DNA from: JANQPC01 sp039208375
GTDB taxonomy: Bacteria; Pseudomonadota; Alphaproteobacteria; Rhodobacterales; Rhodobacteraceae
DNA length: 29,882 nt
Assembly (NCBI GenBank): GCA_039208375.1
Contig: JBCCRC010000042.1
Coordinates: 1 to 29,882, forward strand
Direction of reading: 5' to 3'
Shown here piece after piece: positions 1-8,290 of the stretch. The position numbers and the translations under genes were made by a program. The number at the start of each line of letters is the position of its first letter. Within the stretch, counting starts at the first letter, position 1. The notes below the pieces were generated by a model. That model searched no databases. It worked only from the letters and a program-made list of their open reading frames with translations, and had not been told where the DNA came from.

Positions 1-999
1 GGCGTGACGGCCACCGTGTTCGGCTTGGTGCCGATCCAGGCGCGCGAGATCGCAATTGCCGCAACGGGGCCTGAAATACCGCCCGAGATCCCGCAGATTC
101 GGCTGAGTGCCCTTCTCACCATGCCGCGCGCCGGGCCATCGGGGCCGCGGGTGTGGCATGCACGACGGAACACCGAGATGATCGCAGGGCTGGCGCTGAA
201 ATACCTCGCAGGCAAGCGGCTGAAGCTTCTCTTCACAACCGCCTCTCAGCGCCATCACACCTGGCTCACCAGGGCGCTGATTGCCCGGATGGATCGGGTG
301 GTGGCCGTCTCCGCCCGATCGGCGGCCTATCTGGAGCGCGACGCGCGCGTGATCCTGCACGGCATTGATACGGCACGATTTCTGCCAGAGGCCGATAAAC
401 CCGCCCTTCGCGCGCGGTTGGGGCTGCCGGAAAATGCTGTTCTGATCGGTTGCTACGGGCGGGTGCGGGCGCAGAAGGGGACGGGCGATTTTGTGGAGGC
501 GATGGCTGAGGTGCTACCCCGCAATCCGGGCGCAGAGGCCGTGGTTATGGGGGGCAGCCCGCCCAAACAGCGCGCCTACCGTGAGGAACTCTCGGCACGC
601 ATTGCGCAGATGGGCGTGGCAGATCGTATCCACCTGCGCCCCGAAGTGCCCGTGGCCGCGATGCCCTACTGGTATGCCGCGCTTGATCTCTTCGTCGCCC
701 CGCAGCGCTGGGAGGGGTTCGGGCTAACGGTGCTCGAGGCGATGGGGGCGGGTGTGCCGGTGGTGGCTACACGCGTCGGCGCCTTCGAGGAAACAGTGCT
801 AGATGGAAAAACCGGGCGGCTGGTTCCGCCGGAAAACGTAGCGGCGATTGCCGAGGCTACCGAGGGCCTTCTGAATAAGCCAAGCGCACTCGGCGAAATG
901 GCGCAGGCGGCGCGCGCCCATGTTGCGCAGCACTTCAGCATCGAACGCGAGGCGCGCGAGTTAATCGAGGTTTACCGCGAGATGCTAAGCAGCGGGTAG
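1..999 (+). CDS. Glycosyltransferase family 4, LPS-core type (5' partial)
   Basis: GT-B glycosyltransferase, probably transferring a sugar (mannose in the LpcC-type relatives I recall) from a nucleotide sugar to the lipopolysaccharide core on the cytoplasmic face of the inner membrane. The reading frame is open from the first base, and the first in-window start-like codon (GTG at 4) falls inside sequence that looks conserved, so the true start is probably upstream of the window. Visible family features are a VLHGID-like segment (HGIDTARF), the start of the C-terminal Rossmann domain with GCYGRVRAQKG, and the donor-binding EGFGLTVLEAMGAGVPVVAT segment with its E-x7-E spacing. The last 15 bases overlap the convergent amidohydrolase gene. 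The family call is strong; the exact sugar and acceptor are inference. Confidence 0.85.
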   Translation, partial: GVTATVFGLVPIQAREIAIAATGPEIPPEIPQIRLSALLTMPRAGPSGPRVWHARRNTEMIAGLALKYLAGKRLKLLFTTASQRHHTWLTRALIARMDRVVAVSARSAAYLERDARVILHGIDTARFLPEADKPALRARLGLPENAVLIGCYGRVRAQKGTGDFVEAMAEVLPRNPGAEAVVMGGSPPKQRAYREELSARIAQMGVADRIHLRPEVPVAAMPYWYAALDLFVAPQRWEGFGLTVLEAMGAGVPVVATRVGAFEETVLDGKTGRLVPPENVAAIAEATEGLLNKPSALGEMAQAARAHVAQHFSIEREARELIEVYREMLSSG

Positions 1000-2148
1000 C
1001 CGGGTTTCCACAATCTCGGCAAACCATGACGCACCCGCCGGAATCGCTTCATCATTGAAATCGTATTCCGGGTGGTGCAACGGCGCGGTCTCCCCCACCC
1101 CGATGTGGATGTAGGCGCCGGGGCGTTTGTTGGCGAAGTAGCTAAAATCCTCACCCCAAAGGTAAATCGGCGCCTCCACACAGGCGCCCGCCACCCGCTG
1201 CGCCGCCGTAGCGGCATAGCCGGTTTCAGCCTCGGCGTTTGAAAGCGAGGGGTAGCCGCGTTGAAAATCCACGTCCGCCTCTGCACGGTAGGTCGCCGCG
1301 ATCCCGCGAACGATCTCGCCGAACCGCTGTTCCACCTGATCGCGCACATCTTCATCAAGTGTGCGCACCGTACCGCGCAGGAACACGCGTTCAGCCACGA
1401 TGTTGTGTGAGTTGGTCTCTGTCTGAAACGTGGTCACGGAGACGACGACCTGCTTCACCGGATCCACCTCGCGCGCGGCAATAGCTTGCAACGCCACCAC
1501 CACGTGGCTGGCCACCAGCGTGGCGTCCACCGCCTGATGCGGCTGGGCGGCGTGGCCCGCGCGGCCGGTGATGGTGATCTCGAACTGATCGGCGGCGGCG
1601 TAGAATGGCCCCGGGCGGATCGCAAAGGTGCCAAGCTCGCGGCCCGGCACGTTGTGCATTCCGTAAACCTCATCGATCCCAAAGCGCTCGATCACGCCCT
1701 CTTCCACCATCACGCGTGCGCCGCCGCCGCCCTCTTCGGCAGGCTGGAAGAGCAGCACTGCGGTGCCATCGAAGTTGCGCGTCTCGGCAAGGTATTTGGC
1801 CGCTCCTAGCAGCATCGTTGTATGCCCGTCGTGCCCGCAGGCGTGCATCTTGCCGGGAGTTTTTGAGGCATGAGGCGCCCCCGTCGCCTCCGCAATCGGC
1901 AACGCATCCATGTCAGCGCGTAACGCCACCGTGCGCCCGCCGTTGTTGCTTTTGCCGCGGATCACGGCGACCACGCCGTTTTGAGCCACACCGGTGACAA
2001 CCTCGTCACACCCCATCGCCTGAAGCCGCTCGGCCACCAGCCCCGCCGTACGCTCAGTTTCAAACAACAGTTCGGGATGTTCATGGAAGTCTCGCCGCCA
2101 GGCAGTGAGTTCCGGCAGCATTTCGGCTATGGAGTTCTTGATCGGCAT
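985..2148 (-). CDS. M20D-family amidohydrolase (hippurate hydrolase / N-acyl amino acid amidohydrolase-like)
   Basis: Cytoplasmic di-metal amidohydrolase of 387 residues, normal for the family, which hydrolyses N-acyl amino acids or related amides. The metal ligands are visible: HACGHDGH at about 102-109 (Cys104, His106), the catalytic/bridging pair Glu138-Glu139 in FQPAEEGGGG, His165 in YGMHNVPG, and a C-terminal HHPEYDFND segment. The start ATG at 2148 is preceded by a good GAGGAGAG ribosome site. It lies 70 bases downstream of the argE-like gene on the same strand and behind the ABC ATPase, so it is probably the last gene of that unit. Context suggests that it deacylates material brought in by the transporter. 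The precise substrate cannot be read from the sequence; IAA-amino acid, hippurate and N-acetyl amino acid hydrolases all share these motifs. Confidence 0.9.
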   Translation of the reverse strand: MPIKNSIAEMLPELTAWRRDFHEHPELLFETERTAGLVAERLQAMGCDEVVTGVAQNGVVAVIRGKSNNGGRTVALRADMDALPIAEATGAPHASKTPGKMHACGHDGHTTMLLGAAKYLAETRNFDGTAVLLFQPAEEGGGGARVMVEEGVIERFGIDEVYGMHNVPGRELGTFAIRPGPFYAAADQFEITITGRAGHAAQPHQAVDATLVASHVVVALQAIAAREVDPVKQVVVSVTTFQTETNSHNIVAERVFLRGTVRTLDEDVRDQVEQRFGEIVRGIAATYRAEADVDFQRGYPSLSNAEAETGYAATAAQRVAGACVEAPIYLWGEDFSYFANKRPGAYIHIGVGETAPLHHPEYDFNDEAIPAGASWFAEIVETRLPAA

Positions 2149-2218
2149 GGCACGGGCTCTCCTCGGGGCTCACACTAGGATGTAGCCGGGATACGTGGGG
2201 CTCAAGGGGGCGAGACCG

Positions 2219-3379
2219 TCAATCACAAAGCGCGTCGACGACGCCATCAAGGAACCGTTCGCCCGCCTCAAATTGCGCCACGCTGATGAACTCGTTGGCC
2301 TGATGCGCCTGAGCGATATTGCCGGGGCCGCAGATGACCGATGAGAAGCCACGTTCCTGAAACTGGCCCGCCTCGGTGCCGTAGCTGACAACGTGGCGCG
2401 CGTTGTCGCCCGTGATCCGGCGCACAAGCTCTTCGGCGCGGCCCGCCTCTTCTGGCTGAAGTCCGGGAACGTCAAAGATTTCCTCAACATCGATGCCGGC
2501 CTCGCGGCGGACGGCTTTCATGTCTGCCGCAATCCGCTCGATTTCGGCAAACAGGCGCGCGCGCCACTCCGTAAGCGGTTCATCGGGTACGGCGCGCACC
2601 TCGATCTGAAGCCGGCACGTGCGTGATGTAATGTTGTGAGCCGTACCCCCCTCGATGGCGCCCACATGCACTGTCGTCCACGGCGGATCAAAGAGCGCAG
2701 CGATCTCCGAGGTCGCCTTGGCGCTGTTCTCGGCATTTTGCCGGTTCGCCCAATCAATGAGCCGTCCAGCCTCCATAATCGCGCTGACGCCCTGATGCAT
2801 CAGCGAGGAATGCACCTCAAAGCCTCGGAAGGTCACCCAGTATCCAATCGTGCCCTTGTGGCCCGTGACCGCCTGCATCATCGACGGCTCACCGATTATG
2901 GCGGCGCTGGCGCGCGGCAGGTGGCCGCGCATATCGTCAATCATCGGCGGTGCGCCGGTGCAGCCAATCTCTTCATCAAAGGAGAGCGCGATCTGCAGCG
3001 GGCGTTTTAGATCGCGGGCCAGCGCCTTTGGCACGGCTGCAAGCGCGAGAGCGTCGAAGCCCTTCATGTCGCAGGTTCCGCGGCCATAAAGGCGCCCGTC
3101 CCGTTCCACGACCTCGAAGGGATCGGTGGCCCAATCATGGCCGTCTACGGGCACCACGTCGGTATGGCCGGACAGCACAACGCCGCCGGGCACTTCCGGC
3201 CCGACATTCGCGTAAAGCGCAGCCTTGCTGCGATCATCGTTCCAGACGCGCCGCGCCGAAACGCCATGGGCGCCGAGGTATTCCTCAACGAATTCTACCA
3301 GCTCAAGATTACTGTCGTGGCTAAGGGTAGGGAACGCCACGAGGCGATCCAAAAGATCGCGCGCCGAAAGCCCCCTCAT
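2219..3379 (-). CDS. argE: Acetylornithine deacetylase (ArgE-type M20 peptidase)
   Basis: Zinc-dependent deacetylase of 386 residues. The ArgE reaction converts N-acetylornithine to ornithine plus acetate. The M20A signature is complete: SGHTDVVP (His72, Asp74), GRGTCDMKG (Asp104, bridging), FDEEIGC (Glu136 base, Glu137 ligand) and a C-terminal QAHQANEF segment carrying a likely ligand His. The dimerisation domain begins near 178 (GTIGYWVTFRG) with HSS at 190-192. The start ATG overlaps the stop of the upstream ABC ATPase gene by four bases, so translation is probably coupled. Position inside a transporter unit, not an arginine operon, makes a broader role plausible: a paralogue used on imported N-acyl amino acids. 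Family assignment is firm; true ArgE specificity is less sure. Confidence 0.88.
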   Translation of the reverse strand: MRGLSARDLLDRLVAFPTLSHDSNLELVEFVEEYLGAHGVSARRVWNDDRSKAALYANVGPEVPGGVVLSGHTDVVPVDGHDWATDPFEVVERDGRLYGRGTCDMKGFDALALAAVPKALARDLKRPLQIALSFDEEIGCTGAPPMIDDMRGHLPRASAAIIGEPSMMQAVTGHKGTIGYWVTFRGFEVHSSLMHQGVSAIMEAGRLIDWANRQNAENSAKATSEIAALFDPPWTTVHVGAIEGGTAHNITSRTCRLQIEVRAVPDEPLTEWRARLFAEIERIAADMKAVRREAGIDVEEIFDVPGLQPEEAGRAEELVRRITGDNARHVVSYGTEAGQFQERGFSSVICGPGNIAQAHQANEFISVAQFEAGERFLDGVVDALCD

Positions 3380-5190
3380 GCGTCTTTCAGCACGAAATGC
3401 CCCGGTTGCACTTCATCGTAGACTGAGGGCTTCGGCCGATAATCCACGGGGAAGATCGGCGACGGGATCGGTTTGAAATTCAGATCCCGCTCAGACTTTC
3501 GCTTGCGCGGATCGGCGATGGGAACGGCTTTCAAAAGGGCTTGCGTGTATTCATGGCGCGGATCCTCGAAGATCTGCGCGCGGCTGCCGATCTCCACGAT
3601 CCGGCCCAGATACATAACGCCCACGTTGTGGCTCACCCGCTCGACCACCGCCATGTCGTGACTGATAAACAGGATCGAGATGCCAAGATCCGCCTGCAAT
3701 TCCATGATCAGGTTCAGCACCTGGGCCTGCACGCTCACATCAAGCGCGCTCACCGCCTCATCGGCGATGATCAGCTTGGGATTCAATGCGAGCGCACGGG
3801 CGATTGCGATCCGCTGCCGCTGGCCGCCTGATAGCTCATGCGGATAGCGGCGCATGAAGCTACGCGGCAATTCCACGCGATCGAACAATTGCGCCACTCG
3901 ATCAATCATCTCGTCGCCATGGGCAAGGCCGAAATTCTGCATCGGTTCCGCGACTTGATCGACAAGCTGCATCTGCGGATTGAGCGAGGCGAAAGGATCC
4001 TGAAACACCATCTGCATGTCGCGCCGTGCCTTGCGCAGGTCTTCGGGGCTGAGCGACATGATGTCTGTACCATCAAGGTTTATTTCGCCGGATTCAGGCT
4101 CGACAAGCCTCAGGATTGAACGGCCCGCAGACGATTTCCCGCAGCCCGACTCGCCCACAAGGCTGAGCGTCTCGCCGTGCTTGATCTTGAACGAGACGTC
4201 TTCCACAGCATGCACGTTTGCCACCGTGCGGCGGAAGAACCCGCCCTTAACCGCAAATCGGGTGACAAGGTTACTCACATCCAGCAGCACGCGGTCTTCG
4301 TGCTTATTCGCGGCGCCGTCAGCCTTGTGCTCGGCGCCGAGAAGGCGCATCGGCTCCGGCGCGGGCTTGCCACGCATTTCACCAAGCTTGGGTACGGCGG
4401 CGAGCAGTGCCTTGGTGTAATCATGCTGTGGATTTTCAAAGATTTCCTCGACCGGCCCCTCTTCAACTTTCCGGCCGCGATACATCACCACCACACGGTC
4501 GGCCATCTGGGCGACAACTGCCATGTCGTGAGTGATGAACATCACCGCCGTACCGGTTTCGCGTTTCAACCGGTCAATCAGCGCAAGGATTTCGGCCTGG
4601 ATCGTCACATCGAGCGCCGTTGTGGGCTCATCGGCAATCAAAAGGCGCGGTTCGCAGGCCAGCGCGATAGCAATCACGATGCGCTGGCGCATGCCGCCCG
4701 AAAGCTCGTGGGGATACTGCGCCATGCGGCGCTCGGGCTCAGGGATCCGCACCTGGCGCAGCAGGTCAAGCGCGCGTTCTTCCGCCGCAGCCTTCGACAA
4801 CCCCTTGTGCACCCGCAACCCTTCAGTGAGCTGCCGCCCCACCGTGAAAACGGGGTTAAGCGAGGTCATCGGCTCCTGGAAGATCATCCCGATTTCGTTG
4901 CCGCGGATCGTACGCATAAGATTGTCGCCGGCGTTGGCGAGGTTCATCGGCCCGCCTTCGCGACGGTCAAATACCAACTGCCCGCCCGCAATCTCACCGC
5001 CACCGAACTCTACGAGCCGCATCAGCGAGAGCGATGAAACCGACTTGCCGGAGCCGGATTCGCCAACAACACAAACGGTTTCACCCGCATTTATCGAGAA
5101 ACTAACGTCTTCAACGCCGACAACCTTGCCATCTTTCGTTTCAAACTCCACCCGCAAGTTTTCGATCGAGGCGATGGGCTGGTCGAGCAT
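3376..5190 (-). CDS. ABC transporter ATPase, fused DppD-DppF type (two nucleotide-binding domains)
   Basis: A single 604-residue protein carries both ATPase domains of a peptide/opine-type importer, like GsiA. Domain 1 has Walker A GESGSGKS (43-50), signature LSGGMRQR (163-170) and Walker B with LLIADEPT (183-190). Domain 2 has GESGCGKS (346-353), LSGGQRQR (453-460) and LIIADEAV (473-480). Each domain ends in the oligopeptide-transporter tail (HDYTKALLAAVP and HEYTQALLKAVP). It sits at the inner face of the membrane and should power the two permeases encoded divergently at 7283-9299. It is first in the minus-strand unit, with the two M20 hydrolases behind it, and faces the binding-protein gene across a 334-base gap. 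Start is the ATG at 5190. Confidence 0.95.
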   Translation of the reverse strand: MLDQPIASIENLRVEFETKDGKVVGVEDVSFSINAGETVCVVGESGSGKSVSSLSLMRLVEFGGGEIAGGQLVFDRREGGPMNLANAGDNLMRTIRGNEIGMIFQEPMTSLNPVFTVGRQLTEGLRVHKGLSKAAAEERALDLLRQVRIPEPERRMAQYPHELSGGMRQRIVIAIALACEPRLLIADEPTTALDVTIQAEILALIDRLKRETGTAVMFITHDMAVVAQMADRVVVMYRGRKVEEGPVEEIFENPQHDYTKALLAAVPKLGEMRGKPAPEPMRLLGAEHKADGAANKHEDRVLLDVSNLVTRFAVKGGFFRRTVANVHAVEDVSFKIKHGETLSLVGESGCGKSSAGRSILRLVEPESGEINLDGTDIMSLSPEDLRKARRDMQMVFQDPFASLNPQMQLVDQVAEPMQNFGLAHGDEMIDRVAQLFDRVELPRSFMRRYPHELSGGQRQRIAIARALALNPKLIIADEAVSALDVSVQAQVLNLIMELQADLGISILFISHDMAVVERVSHNVGVMYLGRIVEIGSRAQIFEDPRHEYTQALLKAVPIADPRKRKSERDLNFKPIPSPIFPVDYRPKPSVYDEVQPGHFVLKDA

Positions 5191-5524
5191 GAACTGTCCT
5201 GTCGGTGTTGAAGTTGTTCCAAAACGCTAGGGCGATCGATGCGAGCCTGTCAAACCGACAGAACTACAATCCGCCGCGTCATCGCATATTTTTTGGTCGT
5301 CTGATGACGGAGTGACCATATTACCCAGCGGCAACGCTTGCTTTTTCAATCGATATCGGTGGAGACTGTCACAACCTGCGCTGAGGGAGGCGCGGGATAC
5401 CTTACGTATTAAGAGCTGGATGGCGGTGATCATCACCCAACCCGCTGAAACAAAAGACGTATCGAAGGCCTCGCGGCGCGCCGCAGTGGCCCGACGCGCG
5501 ACACTGTCCAACAAGGAGACCCTC
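5191..5524. promoter_or_regulatory. Divergent promoter region between ABC ATPase and binding-protein genes
   Basis: This 334-base gap must carry the promoters of both arms of the transporter locus. It holds an AT-rich patch (about 5285-5295) unusual for this GC-rich window. It also holds two nested imperfect dyads: CGTCATC (5277-5283) facing GATGACG (5303-5309), and TGGTC (5294-5298) facing GACCA (5314-5318). A small CTGTC/GACAG hairpin sits at 5247-5261. These are possible operator sites for a shared regulator, but no consensus can be matched with confidence. The ribosome site AAGGAG (5513-5518) for the binding protein is clear. A reading frame is open through part of the gap ahead of the ATG at 5525 but shows no protein-like character. 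Confidence 0.5.
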
Positions 5525-7225
5525 ATGACGATGAAATCAGCCCTTCTGGGCGCGGCAGCGGCTATGGCCTTTGCCCCGGCCGCCTTTGCCGAGCGCGGAT
5601 CCGATGGCGAGGTAAAGATCATCTACTGGCAAGCGCCTTCGATCCTGAACCCATACCTTTCCGGCGGAACGAAAGATATTGAGGCCGGCAGCCTGATCGT
5701 CGAGCCGCTCGCGCGGTATGATGAAACCGGTACGCTGGTGCCGTGGCTCGTGGAAGAGATCCCGACCGTTGAGAACGGCGGCGTGAGCGAAGATCTCACC
5801 ACCATCATATGGAATATCACGCCAGGCCTCGTCTGGTCAGATGGTACGCCTTTCACCTCGGCCGACGTGCTTTTCACCCACGAGTACTGCACTCACCCAG
5901 AAGGCGGCTGTGCGCAGCTAACCAAGTTCGAGGGCGTCGCGAGCGTGGAAGCACCCGACGACCTGACCGTTGTCGTAACCTTCGAGGGCCCCACGCCAAA
6001 CCCCTATGGCCCATTCGTGGGCGGCGAAAGCCCGATCCTACAGGCTGCGCAGTTTGCCGATTGCCTGGGCGCCCGCGCGCCCGAATGCACCGATGCAAAC
6101 TTCAACCCGGTGGGCACCGGCCCCTTCACCGTCACTGAATTCAAGCCGAATGACGTGATCACCATGGCCGCCAATGAAAACTATCGCGATCCGGCCAAGC
6201 CCGCCTTCGCCACCGTCACCTTCAAGGGCGGCGGGGACGCCACGGCTGCAGGCCGCTCGGTCATGGAAACCGGCGAGTTTGACTATGCCTGGAACCTCCA
6301 GCTTGCACCCGACGTGATCGCCGGGATGGAAGCCGCGGGCAAAGGCACCCCAGTGGCAGGGTTTGGCCCGCTGGTTGAGCGCATCATGATCAACCAGACG
6401 AACCCAGACCCAGCGCTTGGGCCCGATGAACGCGCGGTGGTAAAACCGCACCCAATCTTCCAGGACGTTCGCGTGGTTCAGGCCATGAGCCTCGCCATCG
6501 ATCGGCCGCTCCTGGTTGAGGTTGGCTATGGCCAGGCGGGCCGTGTGACCTGCAACTGGGTTCCGGCGCCTGCGATTTATAGCTCCGAGGCGCTGTCTTG
6601 CGACACGCAGGATATGGATGGCGCAAAGGCGCTTCTTGAAGAAGCCGGCTGGGCCGACACCGATGGCGATGGTGTGCTCGACAAGGACGGCGTGAAATTC
6701 TCGATCCTCTACCAGACCTCCACCAACGCCGTACGCCAGGATTTCCAGGCGCTTATCAAGCAATGGTGGGAAGAGCTCGGGATTGAAGTTGAACTTCGCA
6801 ACCTCGATTCGTCGGTCTTTTTCGGCGGCGATCCGGGCAGCCCGGACACGTTCCAAAAGTTCTACGCGGACGTGCAAATGTACGCCAACACGTTCAACGG
6901 CACCGATCCGCAGGCCTACCTTGGCAACATGCTCTGCTCGAAGATCCCGTCGCCCGCATCGCAGTGGCAGGGCGAGAACATCTCGCGCTGGTGCTCGGAT
7001 GAATACGAGGCGCTCTACGAAGAGCTCACGCAAACAGCCGATATCAACGAACGCTCCCGCATCGCGCGTGAGCTCAACGATATGGCGGTGACCGGCGGTG
7101 CGATGATCCCGCTCGTGCACCGCGGCCGGATCTCGGCCCACGCCAACAGCCTCGGCGGCGTCAAACTCAATGTCTGGGACAGTGAGATTTGGAACGCGGC
7201 CGATTGGTTCCGCATCGACGAATGA
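5525..7225 (+). CDS. Family 5 extracellular solute-binding protein (peptide/opine ABC importer)
   Basis: Periplasmic binding protein of 566 residues that captures the substrate of the adjacent ABC importer. The start is set at ATG 5525, six bases after AAGGAG, because it opens directly into a signal peptide with a hydrophobic core (LLGAAAAMAFAPAAFA) and an AFA cleavage site near residue 22. An in-frame start further upstream would bury this signal. Family 5 features include the WNITPGLVWSDGTPFTSADV segment, AMSLAIDR around mid-protein and a C-terminal PLVHRGRISA region. There are several closely spaced cysteine pairs (CTHPEGGC, CLGARAPEC and a later pair), suggesting structural disulfides. 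A strong hairpin follows the stop codon. The substrate is not determinable; di- or oligopeptides or modified amino acids are the usual choices. Confidence 0.93.
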   Translation: MTMKSALLGAAAAMAFAPAAFAERGSDGEVKIIYWQAPSILNPYLSGGTKDIEAGSLIVEPLARYDETGTLVPWLVEEIPTVENGGVSEDLTTIIWNITPGLVWSDGTPFTSADVLFTHEYCTHPEGGCAQLTKFEGVASVEAPDDLTVVVTFEGPTPNPYGPFVGGESPILQAAQFADCLGARAPECTDANFNPVGTGPFTVTEFKPNDVITMAANENYRDPAKPAFATVTFKGGGDATAAGRSVMETGEFDYAWNLQLAPDVIAGMEAAGKGTPVAGFGPLVERIMINQTNPDPALGPDERAVVKPHPIFQDVRVVQAMSLAIDRPLLVEVGYGQAGRVTCNWVPAPAIYSSEALSCDTQDMDGAKALLEEAGWADTDGDGVLDKDGVKFSILYQTSTNAVRQDFQALIKQWWEELGIEVELRNLDSSVFFGGDPGSPDTFQKFYADVQMYANTFNGTDPQAYLGNMLCSKIPSPASQWQGENISRWCSDEYEALYEELTQTADINERSRIARELNDMAVTGGAMIPLVHRGRISAHANSLGGVKLNVWDSEIWNAADWFRIDE

Positions 7226-7234
7226 TGTGACGCG

Positions 7235-7258
7235 CAGGGCGGGTTTCGACCCGCCCTG
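7235..7258 (+). terminator. Intra-operon hairpin (mRNA-stabilising or attenuating)
   Basis: A perfect 10-bp stem, CAGGGCGGGT / ACCCGCCCTG, closed by a TTCG tetraloop, begins nine bases after the binding-protein stop. There is no following T-run, and the dppB-like gene starts 25 bases later. This placement is typical of hairpins that protect the 3' end of binding-protein mRNA and give it higher expression than the permease genes. Stem and loop are seen directly; the function is inferred. Confidence 0.75.
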
Positions 7259-7282
7259 TCACCTGCGCACGGAGGCTGGCCG

Positions 7283-8290
7283 ATGCTGCAATACACCACC
7301 CGGCGGTTGATCCTTTCGGTTCCAACGCTGCTCTTTATCTCCCTTGTCATCTTCCTCCTGCTCGAACTTGCGCCTGGCGATCCGATGGCGCAGGTTCCGC
7401 TGACTGTGCCCGACGAAGTGAAGCAGCGCATGCGCGAGGCGTTGGGGCTGGGCGAACCGATGCCGGTGCGCTTCGGCAAATGGCTCTGGCAGTTCTTTGT
7501 TGTCGAGCCGCTCCACCTGTTTGACCTCACCTTTGGCACAACCTTCGCCGAAGGCCAGCAAAGGGTGATTTCCTGGCAAACCCGCAGCCCGGTGATGGAC
7601 ATCGTGGCCCAGCGCATGCCGCAGACGCTGTGGGTGGTGGGCACTGCCTATATCGTTGCAATTCTGATTGCCCTGCCGATCGGGATCTATTCAGCCTATC
7701 GCCAGTATTCCTGGTTCGATCAGGCCGGAACCTTTGTCACCATGGTAGGCTTTTCGGTGCCGCCCTTCTTTTCGGGCGTCCTCGTCATCGTGATCTTCTC
7801 GGTGCAACTCGGCTGGTTTCCATCGATCTATGACACGACGCACCGGGTTACGGACTGGGACAGTTTCGTGGTGCAGCTTCAGCAGATGATCATGCCAGTG
7901 ATGGTGCTTGCGCTGCAGATCACCTCGCAGCTCAGCCGCTTCATGCGGGCCTCAATGCTCGACAACCTCAATCAGGATTACGTGCGCACCGCCCGCGCCA
8001 AGGGGCTTGGCGAGAAAACCGTGGTGCTGGTGCACGTGCTGCGGAACTCGATGATCCCGGTCGTGACCGTGATCGCGCTTGGCATTCCCTCGATCTTTGG
8101 GGGGGCGATTATCACCGAACAGGTATTCAAGGTGAACGGGATCGGCCAGCTCTTGATCACCGCCATTCAGGCCAACGACCTGCCGATGGTGCAGACGCTG
8201 ACCTTCGTCTTTGCGATCTTAATCGTGCTCTTCAACCTGATTGCCGACATCCTCTACGGCATTCTCGATCCGAGGATCCGGTATGACTGA
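7283..8290 (+). CDS. ABC transporter permease, DppB type
   Basis: Inner-membrane permease of 335 residues, one half of the translocation channel of the peptide/opine importer. The N-terminus has the family pattern: a short cytoplasmic start, RRLILSVPTLLFISLVIFLL as first membrane helix, then the APGDP motif. The C-terminal half has the coupling-helix (EAA-type) loop DYVRTARAKGLGEKTV that docks on the ATPase, followed by the GGAIITEQVFKVNGIGQL segment. About six membrane segments can be recognised. The start ATG at 7283 has GGAGG upstream (about 7271-7275). It lies between the binding protein and the second permease, and its 3' end overlaps the next gene by eight bases, so translation of the two permeases is probably coupled. 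Confidence 0.94.
   Translation: MLQYTTRRLILSVPTLLFISLVIFLLLELAPGDPMAQVPLTVPDEVKQRMREALGLGEPMPVRFGKWLWQFFVVEPLHLFDLTFGTTFAEGQQRVISWQTRSPVMDIVAQRMPQTLWVVGTAYIVAILIALPIGIYSAYRQYSWFDQAGTFVTMVGFSVPPFFSGVLVIVIFSVQLGWFPSIYDTTHRVTDWDSFVVQLQQMIMPVMVLALQITSQLSRFMRASMLDNLNQDYVRTARAKGLGEKTVVLVHVLRNSMIPVVTVIALGIPSIFGGAIITEQVFKVNGIGQLLITAIQANDLPMVQTLTFVFAILIVLFNLIADILYGILDPRIRYD

Noticed and set aside
4177..5037. 286-codon open frame on the plus strand
   Set aside because: It is antisense to the ABC ATPase gene; His- and Arg-rich with no domain.
5227..5622. 131-codon minus frame in the divergent promoter gap
   Set aside because: It overlaps the binding-protein signal peptide region, has no ribosome site or protein-like pattern, and would block the promoter region.
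6038..7141. 367-codon open frame on the minus strand
   Set aside because: It is antisense to the binding-protein gene, with no ribosome site and composition typical of a complementary strand.
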